Origin: Sphingobacteriales bacterium 16-39-50
Lineage (GTDB): Bacteria > Bacteroidota > Bacteroidia > Sphingobacteriales > Sphingobacteriaceae
DNA: 64,000 bases
Direction of reading: 5' to 3'
Assembly (NCBI GenBank): GCA_002257025.1
Contig: NCHA01000001.1
Span: forward strand, 806,001-870,000
The notes beneath the pieces are model-generated. The model was given only the letters and a program-made list of their open reading frames with translations, searched no databases and had not been told where the DNA came from. The stretch's first letter is position 1. Each line of letters begins with the position of its first letter. Below, in pieces: positions 17,778 through 27,190 of this stretch. The position numbers and the translations under genes are program-made.

Positions 17778-19739
17778 TCATGAGGCTTCACCGTGATCTA
17801 ATTCCAATCTCGTCAACTCGCTGTTGTCCTGAGTTGAAATAATCAGAGGTACTCTTTCAATAGTAACAAAACTAATATCCAGTCCAAATCCCCTTTCTTC
17901 TGAAAGCGAAAATTTCTTCAGAATGAAATAATAGTCCATGATGAACTTATCTATAAAGCTCAACACATTTGAACGCGACAGGACTTTCTCTAGTACAACA
18001 AACCTGAAATCACCAATGATCTTATACTTATTCAGGGAAGTATATTTACTGGTTATATCAACCTCATTGTTTCTTACCAATTCTTCAACAACCTTCCTGA
18101 ACAGTACATTAATTTGCTGCTCAACCCGGAAGCCCAGTTTAAAATCTATCCGGATAAGTTTATTTGGTACCAGAAACTCTACTTTGTAGTCCCTTGTAAA
18201 CGGCTCGTCAGTTACATCAACGTGTACCAGCCAATAGACATCTGCCCGTTTAGGCTGCTTCTGAAGGATTGAATACATGATCTTAGATTCGATTTCCGAA
18301 TTAAAATTAGAACTGGTCAAATAAACCAGCTGGGATGCATATTTAGGAACAGACTCATCCTCACTCAACTCTTTTAAAATAGGATAGTAAGAATCAACTT
18401 CAACAAATTTTACAAAACGGTTTTTAATCTTTCTGGCAGAGAACCATGCCCACATGATAGACAACAAGAAGGATGCGAGCAAGAGGGTAAACCATCCTCC
18501 GTGGAGGAATTTAGCCATATTCGCCACTAAAAATCCTATTTCAATTAGTCCGTATATCGTAACGAAAATAATAATGATATAATTTGGAAATTTCTTCCGT
18601 TTAAGAAATACTGCTACCAGTATGGTAGTCATCAGGAAAGTCAGATTTATTGCCAGGCCGTATGCACCTTCCATATTCTGAGATTCACGGAAAATCAGAA
18701 CTACCACAATACAGCCAACCCATAATAAAATATTTATTGAGGGTACATATAATTGTCCTTTTTGGTTACTTGGGTAGTTAATTTTAACCTTTGGCCATAA
18801 ATTAAGCCTCACGGCTTCAGAAATCAGGGTAAAGGAACCAGAGATCATCGCCTGGCTGGCAATGATTGCAGCAGAAGTGGCTATACTGATCCCTGCGATA
18901 AGAAACCACTCAGGCATAATGCTGAAAAATGGATTATCACCGGGGCCCAATCGGCTACCCTGGTGCTGCCATAACCATACTCCCTGGCCGAAATAATTTA
19001 GCAATAAACAGGTTTTAACATATATCCAGCTGATGCGAATATTTGAACGACCACAATGACCCAAATCCGAATACAAGGCCTCTGCTCCTGTAGTGCAAAG
19101 GAACACAGCTCCTAAGATAAACAAGGCATTTGGGTTAGATGAAAGCAGGGAATAAGCATAATAAGGACTTATAGCTTTGAGAATCTCCGGAAATTGAATC
19201 AGGTAAAAGCCACCCAAAACTGCCATCATAGTAAACCATACGAACATTATCGGGCCAAAGGCTTTGCCCACAATGAACGTCCCGAATTGCTGTATCAAAA
19301 ACAGTAATGAAATGATAACAAGTACTATAGGAACAGTCGGAATATCCGCATAAAATATTCTTAAACCCTCAATTGCAGCAGAAACAGTAATTGGAGGGGT
19401 AATCATACCGTCTGCGAGCAATGCAGAGCCTCCGATCATTGCCGGAATAACCAACCATTTTCCTTTCTTTTTAACCAAAGAAAACAATGAAAGTATTCCA
19501 CCCTCACCCTTGTTGTCTGCACGCAACGTAATTATTACATATTTTATTGTGGTCTGCAGACTTAGTGTCCAGAATATACAGGACAAGCCACCAAGGATTA
19601 AATCGCTCGTAATTATTCGGTCGGCGACAATCGCCTTAAATACATATAATGGAGACGTTCCAATATCGCCGTAAATTATACCCAAACTGATTAATAAACC
19701 AGCTGCAGAAAGCTTATGAAGATTTTTTAGATTCGACAC
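17778..19739 (-). CDS. kup: KUP-family potassium uptake protein
   Basis: A potassium transporter in the inner membrane, 653 residues from the GTG at 19739. Hallmarks are SLGIIYGDIGTSPLYVF in TM1, DNKGEGGILSLFSLV and GGSALLADGMITPPITVS, followed by about 12 membrane segments and a roughly 200-residue cytosolic C-terminal domain. The frame is open to a TTG at 19760, but a promoter-like TACTTTTG box covers 19758-19765. The GTG start gives MSNLKNLHKLSAAGLL, which matches how this family begins. Confidence 0.93.
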   Translation of the reverse strand: MSNLKNLHKLSAAGLLISLGIIYGDIGTSPLYVFKAIVADRIITSDLILGGLSCIFWTLSLQTTIKYVIITLRADNKGEGGILSLFSLVKKKGKWLVIPAMIGGSALLADGMITPPITVSAAIEGLRIFYADIPTVPIVLVIISLLFLIQQFGTFIVGKAFGPIMFVWFTMMAVLGGFYLIQFPEILKAISPYYAYSLLSSNPNALFILGAVFLCTTGAEALYSDLGHCGRSNIRISWIYVKTCLLLNYFGQGVWLWQHQGSRLGPGDNPFFSIMPEWFLIAGISIATSAAIIASQAMISGSFTLISEAVRLNLWPKVKINYPSNQKGQLYVPSINILLWVGCIVVVLIFRESQNMEGAYGLAINLTFLMTTILVAVFLKRKKFPNYIIIIFVTIYGLIEIGFLVANMAKFLHGGWFTLLLASFLLSIMWAWFSARKIKNRFVKFVEVDSYYPILKELSEDESVPKYASQLVYLTSSNFNSEIESKIMYSILQKQPKRADVYWLVHVDVTDEPFTRDYKVEFLVPNKLIRIDFKLGFRVEQQINVLFRKVVEELVRNNEVDITSKYTSLNKYKIIGDFRFVVLEKVLSRSNVLSFIDKFIMDYYFILKKFSLSEERGFGLDISFVTIERVPLIISTQDNSELTRLELDHGEAS

Positions 19740-19757
19740 AGTGAAAAATTTAGAAGA

Positions 19758-19765
19758 CAAAAGTA
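19758..19765 (-). promoter_or_regulatory. Candidate -7 box for kup
   Basis: The minus strand reads TACTTTTG (TAnnTTTG) 18 nt upstream of the GTG at 19739. It argues against the TTG at 19760 as the translation start. Confidence 0.4.
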
Positions 19766-19957
19766 CATCATAAAATCAAATTCTTATTACCAATCCAATA
19801 ATGTTGATTTTTTGTCATTTTTTTTTAAATTTATTCTAACATTTAAGACAAAGCAACGTATAGAAAGAAATTTTAGTTAAAAATTGTTAAAAAAAAGCCT
19901 GCTAACTATGGGTATACATTAATATGCCTTATATTTATAGCATCATCTATTTTGCGT

Positions 19958-20506
19958 ATGATAAACTCTTACCTGAGAACATTAGTTGTATTCATAGTTT
20001 TAGGCATAACAATGTCCCTGAACAGCTATGCATATAACTTTTCTTTTTCTCAGGTATCACGCCCGGATTCACTGAAAGCCAAAGCAAAAGTTAGCACCAA
20101 AATTACCGATACCAGACTAAATAAGCCTGCAGATCCCAAAGCTAATGTCAAATTAAGTTTTACGCCATTCAAACCATCGAAAGAAAAACTACTGGTTCAA
20201 AACAAAATTATGTCGGGGCCTAAAAACCCACTTCCTGGTGATAAAATTCTGGCTAATGTGAAAGTTTATCCGAATCCGGTTTCTGATTATCTGAATATGA
20301 CCTATTCAATCAGTAAGGATTCCAATGTAACGATCCGGATTATGGATGTGTTAGGTAATGAAATAACAACACTTTTCTCAGAAAGACAGAGTATCGGTGA
20401 ACATAGCAATACATTCAGTATTTCTTCAAGAATCAGCAGTGGATTCTATTTCATACGTGTAAGTGTGGGTAGTGAGATCATTACCAAACGTATTTCCGTA
20501 TTGTAA
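19958..20506 (+). CDS. Secreted protein with C-terminal T9SS sorting domain
   Basis: A 182-residue protein with a signal peptide (MINSYLRTLVVFIVLGITMSLNSYAY), a low-complexity Lys/Pro-rich linker, and a C-terminal type A sorting domain from about residue 108: VKVYPNPVSDYLNMTY, IRIMDVLGNEI and a final SGFYFIRVSVGSEIITKRISVL-like pattern. This is the signal that directs export through the type IX system. No catalytic domain is present. The ATG at 19958 follows a degenerate TATTTTG box by 3 nt. It is a probable substrate of the T9SS that includes the PorG/PorT proteins encoded here. Confidence 0.88.
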   Translation: MINSYLRTLVVFIVLGITMSLNSYAYNFSFSQVSRPDSLKAKAKVSTKITDTRLNKPADPKANVKLSFTPFKPSKEKLLVQNKIMSGPKNPLPGDKILANVKVYPNPVSDYLNMTYSISKDSNVTIRIMDVLGNEITTLFSERQSIGEHSNTFSISSRISSGFYFIRVSVGSEIITKRISVL

Positions 20507-20556
20507 AATCTATACCATATTCCTCTTCTTAGATTCAGTATGTTTATATTCGCGGA

Positions 20557-21168
20557 ATGAAGATAATCGCTATTGGCCGTAATTACGCCGAACATGCCAA
20601 AGAACTGAATAATCCTGTGCCTGCAGTGCCTGTTATATTCATGAAACCTGATACTGCGGTTCTTAAAGACAATAAACCATTCTACCATCCTGAATTCTCT
20701 ACAGATATACATCATGAGATAGAACTTGTATTAAAAGTATCAAAGGAAGGTAAACATATTGCTCAGAAATTTGCTTCTACTTACTTTGATGAGATCGGGC
20801 TTGGAATTGACTTTACAGCAAGGGATATACAACAAAAACACAAGGAAAAGGGACTTCCATGGGAACTGGCCAAGGCATTCGATAATTCTGCACCGGTGAG
20901 CAAGTTTATTCCAAAATCAGAGTTTAAAGACCTGAACAATCTTAACCTAAGACTTGACCTGAATGATAATACCGTTCAGGAAGGCAACACTAAAGACCTA
21001 CTTTTTTCGTTTGAATATATAATAGCCTTTGTTTCTCAGTATATCACTCTGAAAAAGGGTGACCTGATTTTTACCGGCACTCCAAAAGGTGTAGGTAAAG
21101 TAAATATTGGTGATCATTTATGCGGCTATCTCGAGGATCAAAAATTACTCGATTTTTATATCCGTTAG
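20557..21168 (+). CDS. Fumarylacetoacetate hydrolase (FAH) family protein
   Basis: A 203-residue cytosolic metal-dependent hydrolase/isomerase of the FAHD1/YcgM type. The metal site is indicated by HHEIELVLKV near residue 51 and GIDFTARDIQQ near residue 89; the C-terminal signature GDLIFTGTPKGVGKVNIGD is intact. FAHD1-like proteins act as acylpyruvases or oxaloacetate decarboxylases, but the substrate here is not known. It ends 12 nt before the M23 peptidase, so the two are probably co-transcribed. A degenerate TATATTCG box ends 4 nt before the ATG. Confidence 0.92.
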   Translation: MKIIAIGRNYAEHAKELNNPVPAVPVIFMKPDTAVLKDNKPFYHPEFSTDIHHEIELVLKVSKEGKHIAQKFASTYFDEIGLGIDFTARDIQQKHKEKGLPWELAKAFDNSAPVSKFIPKSEFKDLNNLNLRLDLNDNTVQEGNTKDLLFSFEYIIAFVSQYITLKKGDLIFTGTPKGVGKVNIGDHLCGYLEDQKLLDFYIR

Positions 21169-21180
21169 TAATCCTATTTC

Positions 21181-22893
21181 ATGTTCAAATTCTTATCTAC
21201 ATTAACCTTATTGACCTTACTATGCACTTTTACCATGGGTCAGGAGGTAACATTAGCACAATACCCTCAAAATTATTTCATTCGACCGCTTGACCTCCCT
21301 CCTATTATATCAGGAAACTTTGGCGAAATAAGAACGAATCATTTTCATTCCGGACTTGATCTGAAAACGAATCAACGTGAAGGATATCCTGTTTATGCAA
21401 GTGCTGATGGTTTTATATCCAGAATCAGGGTTCAGATTGGTGGTGGAGGAAATGCTTTATATATCAGCCATCCAAATGGCTACACGACCGTCTACATGCA
21501 TTTGAGAAACTTTAATGAGCGTATAAGCATGTCTTTAAAGACTTATCAATACCGGATGCAAAAGTTCGATGTCGATTTTCCTTTACTTTCAGTTGAAATC
21601 CCTGTAAAAAGAGGAGATATAATTGGCTGGTCAGGAAATACCGGCAGCTCGGGCGGCCCACACCTTCATTTTGAAATCAGGGATACTAAGACAGAAGAAC
21701 CAATCAATCCGCAACTTTTCGGCATCCGTATACCCGATAAGGTTAAACCTGTAATTACTGGATTATATCTTTATCATTTAAACGGCGAACCTTTCAGTGA
21801 ACATACTCCAAAGCAATTATATCCGGTAATTGGAAGTGGAGGGAATTATAGTCTTAGTCCTCAAACTATTGTCAATATTGGTGGTGAATCGGGACTTGGA
21901 ATTGCAAGTTCAGACAAGAATTCAGCCTCTGAAAATAGTAATGGACCGTATTCAATTGAGCTCAGGCTTGAGGATCAAACAATCTACTCTGCTGTCTGGG
22001 AAAGGCTTTCATTTGATAATTCCCGGGGAATGAACTCTCATGTTGATTACCCGGCGATGATAGCCACAGGCAGAAGAATTCAGAAAAGTTTTCTCGAACC
22101 AGGCAACCCTTTAAAAATCTATAATAACGTACTGAATAATGGCCTTCTGAATTTTTCGGATCAGAATATCCGCGATGCTCAATACATTGTAAAAGATATT
22201 GCCGGGAACCAGAGCGTCCTTAATTTCAAAATAAGATTCAGTCCCGGAGCTGCAAAACCATCAAAAGCAATTGAAGGAAGGAAATTAAAATTCGATCAGG
22301 TTAACGACTTCGATACTATTGGCCTGAAACTTAACATACCGCTAAAAACACTGTACAGTGATCTTAATTTTGTATATAAAACCACTCCCAGACCTGCCGG
22401 CGCTTATTCTCCGATTCATCATATACATAACCGCCTGATACCTCTAAACGGTCCGATTACCATGTCGATAAAAGCCGATGATAATCTCCCTGCAGAATTA
22501 CAAAGCAAGGCTCTAATAGTTAACCATTTAAAAAAAACACAGGGGGGAATATTTGAAAATGGTTATGTTAAAACAGATATCCGCAATTTTGATAGCTTTT
22601 ACATTGTGACTGATACCCTGGCACCACGGATAGCCCCGGTAAACATAAGTAATGGAGCATCAATGGGTAATATTCCAAGGATCATGTTCCGTATCTCTGA
22701 TAATCTATCTGGGATAAAAACCTTCAATGCAATGATTAACGGACAATGGGTTCTGATGGAATACGAGCCTAAAACTGGTTCCTTATGGCATCGTTTTGAC
22801 GAATTAACAGCTAAGGGCAAAAACGATTTTGTATTGACGGTAAGTGATATGAAAGATAACTTAAGTACCTACAGGGCTGTTTTTTACCGATAG
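21181..22893 (+). CDS. M23-family metallopeptidase (LytM domain), secreted
   Basis: A periplasmic peptidase of 570 residues with a signal peptide (MFKFLSTLTLLTLLCTFTMG). The LytM domain spans about residues 45-175: NHFHSGLD supplies the His56/Asp60 zinc ligands, and GNTGSSGGPHLHFE carries the HLH at 161-163. The rest (about residues 200-570) is beta-rich with no recognised domain and ends in SDMKDNLSTYRAVFYR. Members usually cut peptidoglycan cross-links or regulate such enzymes. The active-site residues are all present. It lies 12 nt after the FAH gene. Confidence 0.93.
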   Translation: MFKFLSTLTLLTLLCTFTMGQEVTLAQYPQNYFIRPLDLPPIISGNFGEIRTNHFHSGLDLKTNQREGYPVYASADGFISRIRVQIGGGGNALYISHPNGYTTVYMHLRNFNERISMSLKTYQYRMQKFDVDFPLLSVEIPVKRGDIIGWSGNTGSSGGPHLHFEIRDTKTEEPINPQLFGIRIPDKVKPVITGLYLYHLNGEPFSEHTPKQLYPVIGSGGNYSLSPQTIVNIGGESGLGIASSDKNSASENSNGPYSIELRLEDQTIYSAVWERLSFDNSRGMNSHVDYPAMIATGRRIQKSFLEPGNPLKIYNNVLNNGLLNFSDQNIRDAQYIVKDIAGNQSVLNFKIRFSPGAAKPSKAIEGRKLKFDQVNDFDTIGLKLNIPLKTLYSDLNFVYKTTPRPAGAYSPIHHIHNRLIPLNGPITMSIKADDNLPAELQSKALIVNHLKKTQGGIFENGYVKTDIRNFDSFYIVTDTLAPRIAPVNISNGASMGNIPRIMFRISDNLSGIKTFNAMINGQWVLMEYEPKTGSLWHRFDELTAKGKNDFVLTVSDMKDNLSTYRAVFYR

Positions 22894-22955
22894 AGAGAAT
22901 TATTCATTTCAGATAATTTATTTTGCTAATTTTAGCCTCATAAACCTGCTAAAAA

Positions 22956-23417
22956 ATGATTGAGCTTACTGAGGGGCAAAAAGCTCCTGATTTCAATGCA
23001 AAAGACCAGAATGGAAAAAGTATCAGCCTGAGTGATTTTTCAGGAAAAGATATAATCCTATATTTTTATCCTAAAGATGATACTCCGGGTTGTACTGCTG
23101 AAGCATGCAGCTTTAGGGATAATTATCAATCCCTGGTAAAAGAGGGCTTCGAAGTTTTAGGCGTAAGCACTGACGATGAAAAGTCGCACCAAAAGTTCAT
23201 TACCAAATACAGCCTGCCTTTCTCTCTGATTGCCGATACCGATAAGAAAATCGTTGAAGCTTATGGTGTATGGGTAGAAAAGAATATGTACGGTAAAAAA
23301 TATATGGGAGTAGCAAGAAAAACATTCATTATTGACAAGAACGGACTGATTAAAAAGATCATTGATAAAGTTGATACAAAAAACTCTTCCGGACAGGTTT
23401 TGGATTCAATTAAATAA
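22956..23417 (+). CDS. bcp: Thioredoxin-dependent thiol peroxidase (Bcp/PrxQ)
   Basis: Reduces hydrogen peroxide and organic hydroperoxides in the cytosol. The 153 residues are typical. The peroxidatic Cys46 lies in DDTPGCTAEAC and the resolving Cys51 five residues later, the PrxQ arrangement. FYPKDDTPGCT is the family signature. TrxA (34806-35123) is a likely reductant. Confidence 0.96.
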   Translation: MIELTEGQKAPDFNAKDQNGKSISLSDFSGKDIILYFYPKDDTPGCTAEACSFRDNYQSLVKEGFEVLGVSTDDEKSHQKFITKYSLPFSLIADTDKKIVEAYGVWVEKNMYGKKYMGVARKTFIIDKNGLIKKIIDKVDTKNSSGQVLDSIK

Positions 23418-23520
23418 AACCGTTTATCAAGCATAAGTATTCTCAAAATCAAATAATTTCAAAATAACCCCTCCCTTTCAAAGAACATGGCTATTTTAGC
23501 AAGGCCATTAAGCACAAATT

Positions 23521-24366
23521 ATGACTCCAGATATTGATAAATTAACAAAAATTGCCTCACAGGTTCGACGTGATATTTTAAGAATGGTTCATGCCTGCCA
23601 ATCCGGACATCCGGGCGGCTCGTTGGGCTGCACTGATTATTTAGTAGCTCTTTACTTTCATACCCTAAAACACAATACCAAATTTGATATGGATGGATCT
23701 GGTGAAGATTTGTTCTTTCTTTCAAACGGACATATTTCGCCGGTATGGTACAGTGTTCTGGCACGTTCCGGATATTTTGAGGTATCTGAGCTGGCAACTT
23801 TCAGAAAGATAAATACGAGACTTCAGGGGCATCCTACAACCCATGAAAATTTACCGGGAATAAGGGTTGCATCAGGCTCTTTAGGTCAGGGTATGTCGGT
23901 GGCGATTGGTGCTGCTATCGCCAAAAAGTTAAACAATGATAACAGACTTGTATTTTCATTACATGGTGATGGAGAACTTCAGGAAGGTCAAACCTGGGAA
24001 GCAGCAATGTATGCGAGCCATAATAAAATTGACAATCTGATATCAACTATTGATGTTAACGGACAGCAAATTGACGGTCCAACCGATGTCATTTTATCCT
24101 TAGGTAATCTAAGATCTAAATGGGAAGCTTTTGGATGGGAAGTACTTGAAATGAGTGGAAACGATATGGCCGATGTGGTTCGTGTTCTTGAACTTGCTAT
24201 CAGCAAAACATTTAAAGGAAAGCCAATCATGATCCTGATGCAAACAATGATGGGCAATGGTGTAGACTTCATGATGCATACCCATAAATGGCATGGCTCT
24301 GCTCCTAATGACGATCAGCTCGCACTTGCCCTGGGTCAATTGGAAGAAACTCTTGGCGATTATTAA
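23521..24366 (+). CDS. Transketolase, N-terminal (thiamine-binding) subunit
   Basis: The N-terminal half of a split transketolase, 281 residues. The thiamine diphosphate motif begins GDGELQEGQTWEAAMYAS near residue 145 and ends with the Asn in STIDVNGQQIDGP. GHPGGSLGCTDYLVALYFH is the conserved start of the fold. It works with the downstream C-terminal subunit (82-nt gap). The split form is usual in Bacteroidota. It belongs to the pentose phosphate pathway. Confidence 0.95.
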   Translation: MTPDIDKLTKIASQVRRDILRMVHACQSGHPGGSLGCTDYLVALYFHTLKHNTKFDMDGSGEDLFFLSNGHISPVWYSVLARSGYFEVSELATFRKINTRLQGHPTTHENLPGIRVASGSLGQGMSVAIGAAIAKKLNNDNRLVFSLHGDGELQEGQTWEAAMYASHNKIDNLISTIDVNGQQIDGPTDVILSLGNLRSKWEAFGWEVLEMSGNDMADVVRVLELAISKTFKGKPIMILMQTMMGNGVDFMMHTHKWHGSAPNDDQLALALGQLEETLGDY

Positions 24367-24447
24367 GGATTTCTAAAAGGTAATCCGCATTCAAAAACAC
24401 ATTTAAAAAATTTCGCCTGCTTAATCTCAGGCCCTTTGCTTTGTTAT

Positions 24448-25401
24448 ATGAAGAAATACACATACACCGAGAAAAAAGATACCCGTTCAGGTTTTGGAGC
24501 AGGTTTACTGGAAGTAGGACAAAAGAACGATAAAGTAGTTGCTTTATGTGCTGATTTGATCGGTTCATTAAAAATGGATGCTTTTATCAAGGAATTTCCT
24601 GAACGCTTTTTTCAGATCGGAATTGCAGAAGCAAATATGATGGGAATTGCTGCTGGTTTAACCATCGGTGGTAAAATTCCTTATACAGGTACTTTTGCTA
24701 ACTTCTCAACAGGTCGTGTGTACGATCAGATCAGACAGTCCATCGCCTATTCAGATAAGAATGTAAAGATCTGTGCTTCACACGCCGGACTTACACTCGG
24801 TGAAGATGGCGCTACGCATCAGATTCTGGAAGATATCGGAATGATGAAAATGCTTCCCGGAATGGTGGTAATCAATCCTTGTGATTATAACCAGACAAAA
24901 GCCGCAACTATTGCCATTGCCGATCATCATGGTCCGGTTTATTTAAGATTTGGAAGACCTGCAGTACCTGTTTTCACAGATCCGGATCAAAAATTTGAGA
25001 TTGGTAAGGCATGGATGGTTAATGAGGGAACTGACGTAAGTATTTTCGCTACAGGCCACATGGTCTGGAAGGCTATTGAGGCTGGTGAAAAGCTCGCAGA
25101 GGCAGGAATCAGTGCTGAAATAATTAATATTCATACCATTAAACCTTTGGATGAAGCAGCAGTCTTAAAATCAGTTGCCAAGACCGGATGTGTGGTTACT
25201 GCCGAAGAGCATAACCGCTATGGTGGTTTAGGTGACAGTATTGCACAGGTGCTGACAAGAAACAATCCTGTTCCGCAGGAATACGTTGCAGTTAACGATA
25301 GTTTCGGAGAAAGTGGTACTCCTGATCAACTGATGAAAAAATACGGTTTGGATACCGAGGATATTATCAATGCGGTAAACAGGGTAATTAAACGTAAATA
25401 A
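24448..25401 (+). CDS. Transketolase, C-terminal subunit
   Basis: The pyrimidine-binding and C-terminal domains of the split transketolase, 317 residues from ATG 24448 (MKKYTYTEK). The catalytic Glu lies in RFFQIGIAEANMMGIAAGL, and the CASHAGLTLGEDGATHQILEDIGMM region is well conserved. The C-terminal domain includes CVVTAEEHNRYGGLGDSIAQ. An upstream in-frame TTG at 24436 adds four residues only. It pairs with the gene ending at 24366. Confidence 0.95.
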   Translation: MKKYTYTEKKDTRSGFGAGLLEVGQKNDKVVALCADLIGSLKMDAFIKEFPERFFQIGIAEANMMGIAAGLTIGGKIPYTGTFANFSTGRVYDQIRQSIAYSDKNVKICASHAGLTLGEDGATHQILEDIGMMKMLPGMVVINPCDYNQTKAATIAIADHHGPVYLRFGRPAVPVFTDPDQKFEIGKAWMVNEGTDVSIFATGHMVWKAIEAGEKLAEAGISAEIINIHTIKPLDEAAVLKSVAKTGCVVTAEEHNRYGGLGDSIAQVLTRNNPVPQEYVAVNDSFGESGTPDQLMKKYGLDTEDIINAVNRVIKRK

Positions 25402-25440
25402 TTGCCCTGAATTCCGGGAATCCAAGCCAAAAACGAAAAT

Positions 25441-25992
25441 ATGCAGGTAGAGGATTCCGAAATCTTAGAAAAATTTTCAAGGGAAAACACCCGCCATGAG
25501 GGCTTCAATCTGCTGCTCAACAAATATCAGCAGAAAATTTACTGGCATATCCGCAGGCTGGTAATTGATCATGATGATACTGATGATCTGGTTCAGGATG
25601 TATTCATAAAGGTCTGGAAAAACCTGGCAAACTTCAGGAGTGATTCACAATTATTTACCTGGATCTATCGAATAGCCACAAATGAAAGTATCACTTTTCT
25701 GAACCGCAAAAAATTAAGGAACAGCGTATCTTTGGATGATTCAAACGGTCTGGATCTGGCTGAAACACTCGCTGATAGTCCGTATTTTGATGGTGATAAA
25801 GCTCAGATGAAGCTTCAAAAAGCTTTACTGACACTGCCCGAAAAACAAAGGCTGGTGTTTAACATGAAATATTTTGATGATTTAAAATACGAAGAGATCT
25901 CTGAAATTTTGGGCACCAGTGTCGGTGCCCTGAAGGCATCTTTTCATATTGCAGTTAAAAAAATTGAACAGATATTATTAAATTCAGATTAA
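25441..25992 (+). CDS. RNA polymerase sigma factor, ECF type (sigma-70 family)
   Basis: A 183-residue ECF sigma factor. Region 2 is DTDDLVQDVFIKVWKNLANFRSDSQLFTWIYRIATNESI (residues about 47-85), and region 4 is LPEKQRLVFNMKYFDDLKYEEISEILGTSVGALKASFHIAVKKI with its helix-turn-helix. It is followed by a membrane protein that may be its anti-sigma factor and by a small secreted protein, forming a three-gene operon. The target promoters are unknown. Confidence 0.93.
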   Translation: MQVEDSEILEKFSRENTRHEGFNLLLNKYQQKIYWHIRRLVIDHDDTDDLVQDVFIKVWKNLANFRSDSQLFTWIYRIATNESITFLNRKKLRNSVSLDDSNGLDLAETLADSPYFDGDKAQMKLQKALLTLPEKQRLVFNMKYFDDLKYEEISEILGTSVGALKASFHIAVKKIEQILLNSD

Positions 25993-26022
25993 ACCTTTCT
26001 ATCCCCGGTGTATCAAAGGAAT

Positions 26023-26646
26023 ATGAAAACAGAGAATTCAGATAAGGATTGGTTAAAAGAGGCTCCAACTCTTGCTAAAATTAGCAGAGAGAACCCCTTT
26101 GCTGTGCCTTCCGCTTATTTTGAATCTTTGAATGAAAATCTGAATACCCTGGCCAAACTCGAAAGTGTCCGATTTGAAAATGAAGATGAATTCAGCTTAC
26201 CTGAAAATTATTTCAATCAATTGGCAGGAAGGATTGAAGATCAAATAGCCATTGAAGCTATTCAGAATCTGGCTCCGGCCGATGGGTTTAAAGTCCCGGA
26301 TGCCTATTTTAACAGCCTCGCTGAACGCATCAATTCAAGAATTGACGAGAAGCAAGCACCTGCAAAGCTGAAAAATATGTTTCCATCATGGATACGTTAT
26401 TCTGCAGCGGCAAGCGTCGTATTTGTTATTGGGATATTCTTTTATTTTAATTCATCCAGCTACATATTCAATAAACAGTTATCAAAAGTTCCTGATCAGG
26501 ATATCATCAATTACCTGCAGTTTCACAGTACAGTAAATGACAACCAATACCTTATAGAAAATATCACTGAGGACGGTTTGCAGCAGGTATCAGCTGATGT
26601 TTCGGAAGAAGATATTGAACAGTATATTAACAGTACAACATTATGA
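26023..26646 (+). CDS. Single-pass membrane protein, possible anti-sigma factor
   Basis: 207 residues from the ATG at 26023 (an in-frame GTG at 26008 adds five). The cytosolic N-terminal part holds three repeats of a VPxxYF-type motif: NPFAVPSAYFESLNENL, EFSLPENYFNQLAGRI and GFKVPDAYFNSLAERI. One transmembrane helix follows (RYSAAASVVFVIGIFFYF), then a periplasmic tail with EDIEQYINSTTL at the end. The topology and position directly behind an ECF sigma gene suggest an anti-sigma factor. No zinc-binding anti-sigma motif is present. The stop overlaps the next start as ATGA. Confidence 0.72.
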   Translation: MKTENSDKDWLKEAPTLAKISRENPFAVPSAYFESLNENLNTLAKLESVRFENEDEFSLPENYFNQLAGRIEDQIAIEAIQNLAPADGFKVPDAYFNSLAERINSRIDEKQAPAKLKNMFPSWIRYSAAASVVFVIGIFFYFNSSSYIFNKQLSKVPDQDIINYLQFHSTVNDNQYLIENITEDGLQQVSADVSEEDIEQYINSTTL

Positions 26647-27074
26647 ACGGATTAGTAAAGAAAGGGATTTTGGGTATAATAATGTGTCTGACAATGAACA
26701 CAGGATTAATGTCTCAGGATCGTCGTGGGCATTATGAACGAATTGAAGCAATTAAAGTCGCCTTTATCACAAAGAAACTCGATTTGACTACAGAAGAAGC
26801 TCAGAAATTCTGGCCGGTATACAATAATTACCAAAAAGAGCTGATGGAGCTGATGCGAAAAAGAAGAGAAGACCGTCAGAAAACTGATATTGCTCCAAAT
26901 GATAAGATCAACGCAGACCTAACTTATGAAAGCAGGATGCTTGACTTGAAAAAAAAGTATAAAAAACTCTATTTAAAGGCAATTCCTGCCGAAAAAGTAC
27001 TGCTATTATATCAGGCAGAGCGCGAATTCAGAGAGCATCTGATCAAGCAGTTAAATCATAGGAGAAGGGAATAG
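26643..27074 (+). CDS. Small secreted helical protein (Spy/sensor-like)
   Basis: A 143-residue protein with a signal peptide (KKGILGIIMCLTMNTGLMSQ) and a charged, helical mature part: YERIEAIKVAFITKKLDLTTEEAQKFWPVYNNYQKEL. The LTTEEAQKFWPVY pattern resembles the LTxxQ motifs of Spy/CpxP periplasmic chaperone-like proteins and of small proteins found in Bacteroidota ECF loci. It overlaps the upstream gene by 4 nt (ATGA), so the two are translationally coupled. A periplasmic sensory or chaperone role is inferred. Confidence 0.75.
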   Translation: MNGLVKKGILGIIMCLTMNTGLMSQDRRGHYERIEAIKVAFITKKLDLTTEEAQKFWPVYNNYQKELMELMRKRREDRQKTDIAPNDKINADLTYESRMLDLKKKYKKLYLKAIPAEKVLLLYQAEREFREHLIKQLNHRRRE

Positions 27075-27190
27075 TTTAAATTTAACCTGAGTCAATATCT
27101 TAGGAAGGGTAAAATAATATCGTTATAATTGCTCAGATAAGAGTATGGAGACAAAATAATTTGTTTTTTGAAACCAATACCTGTGTGTTA

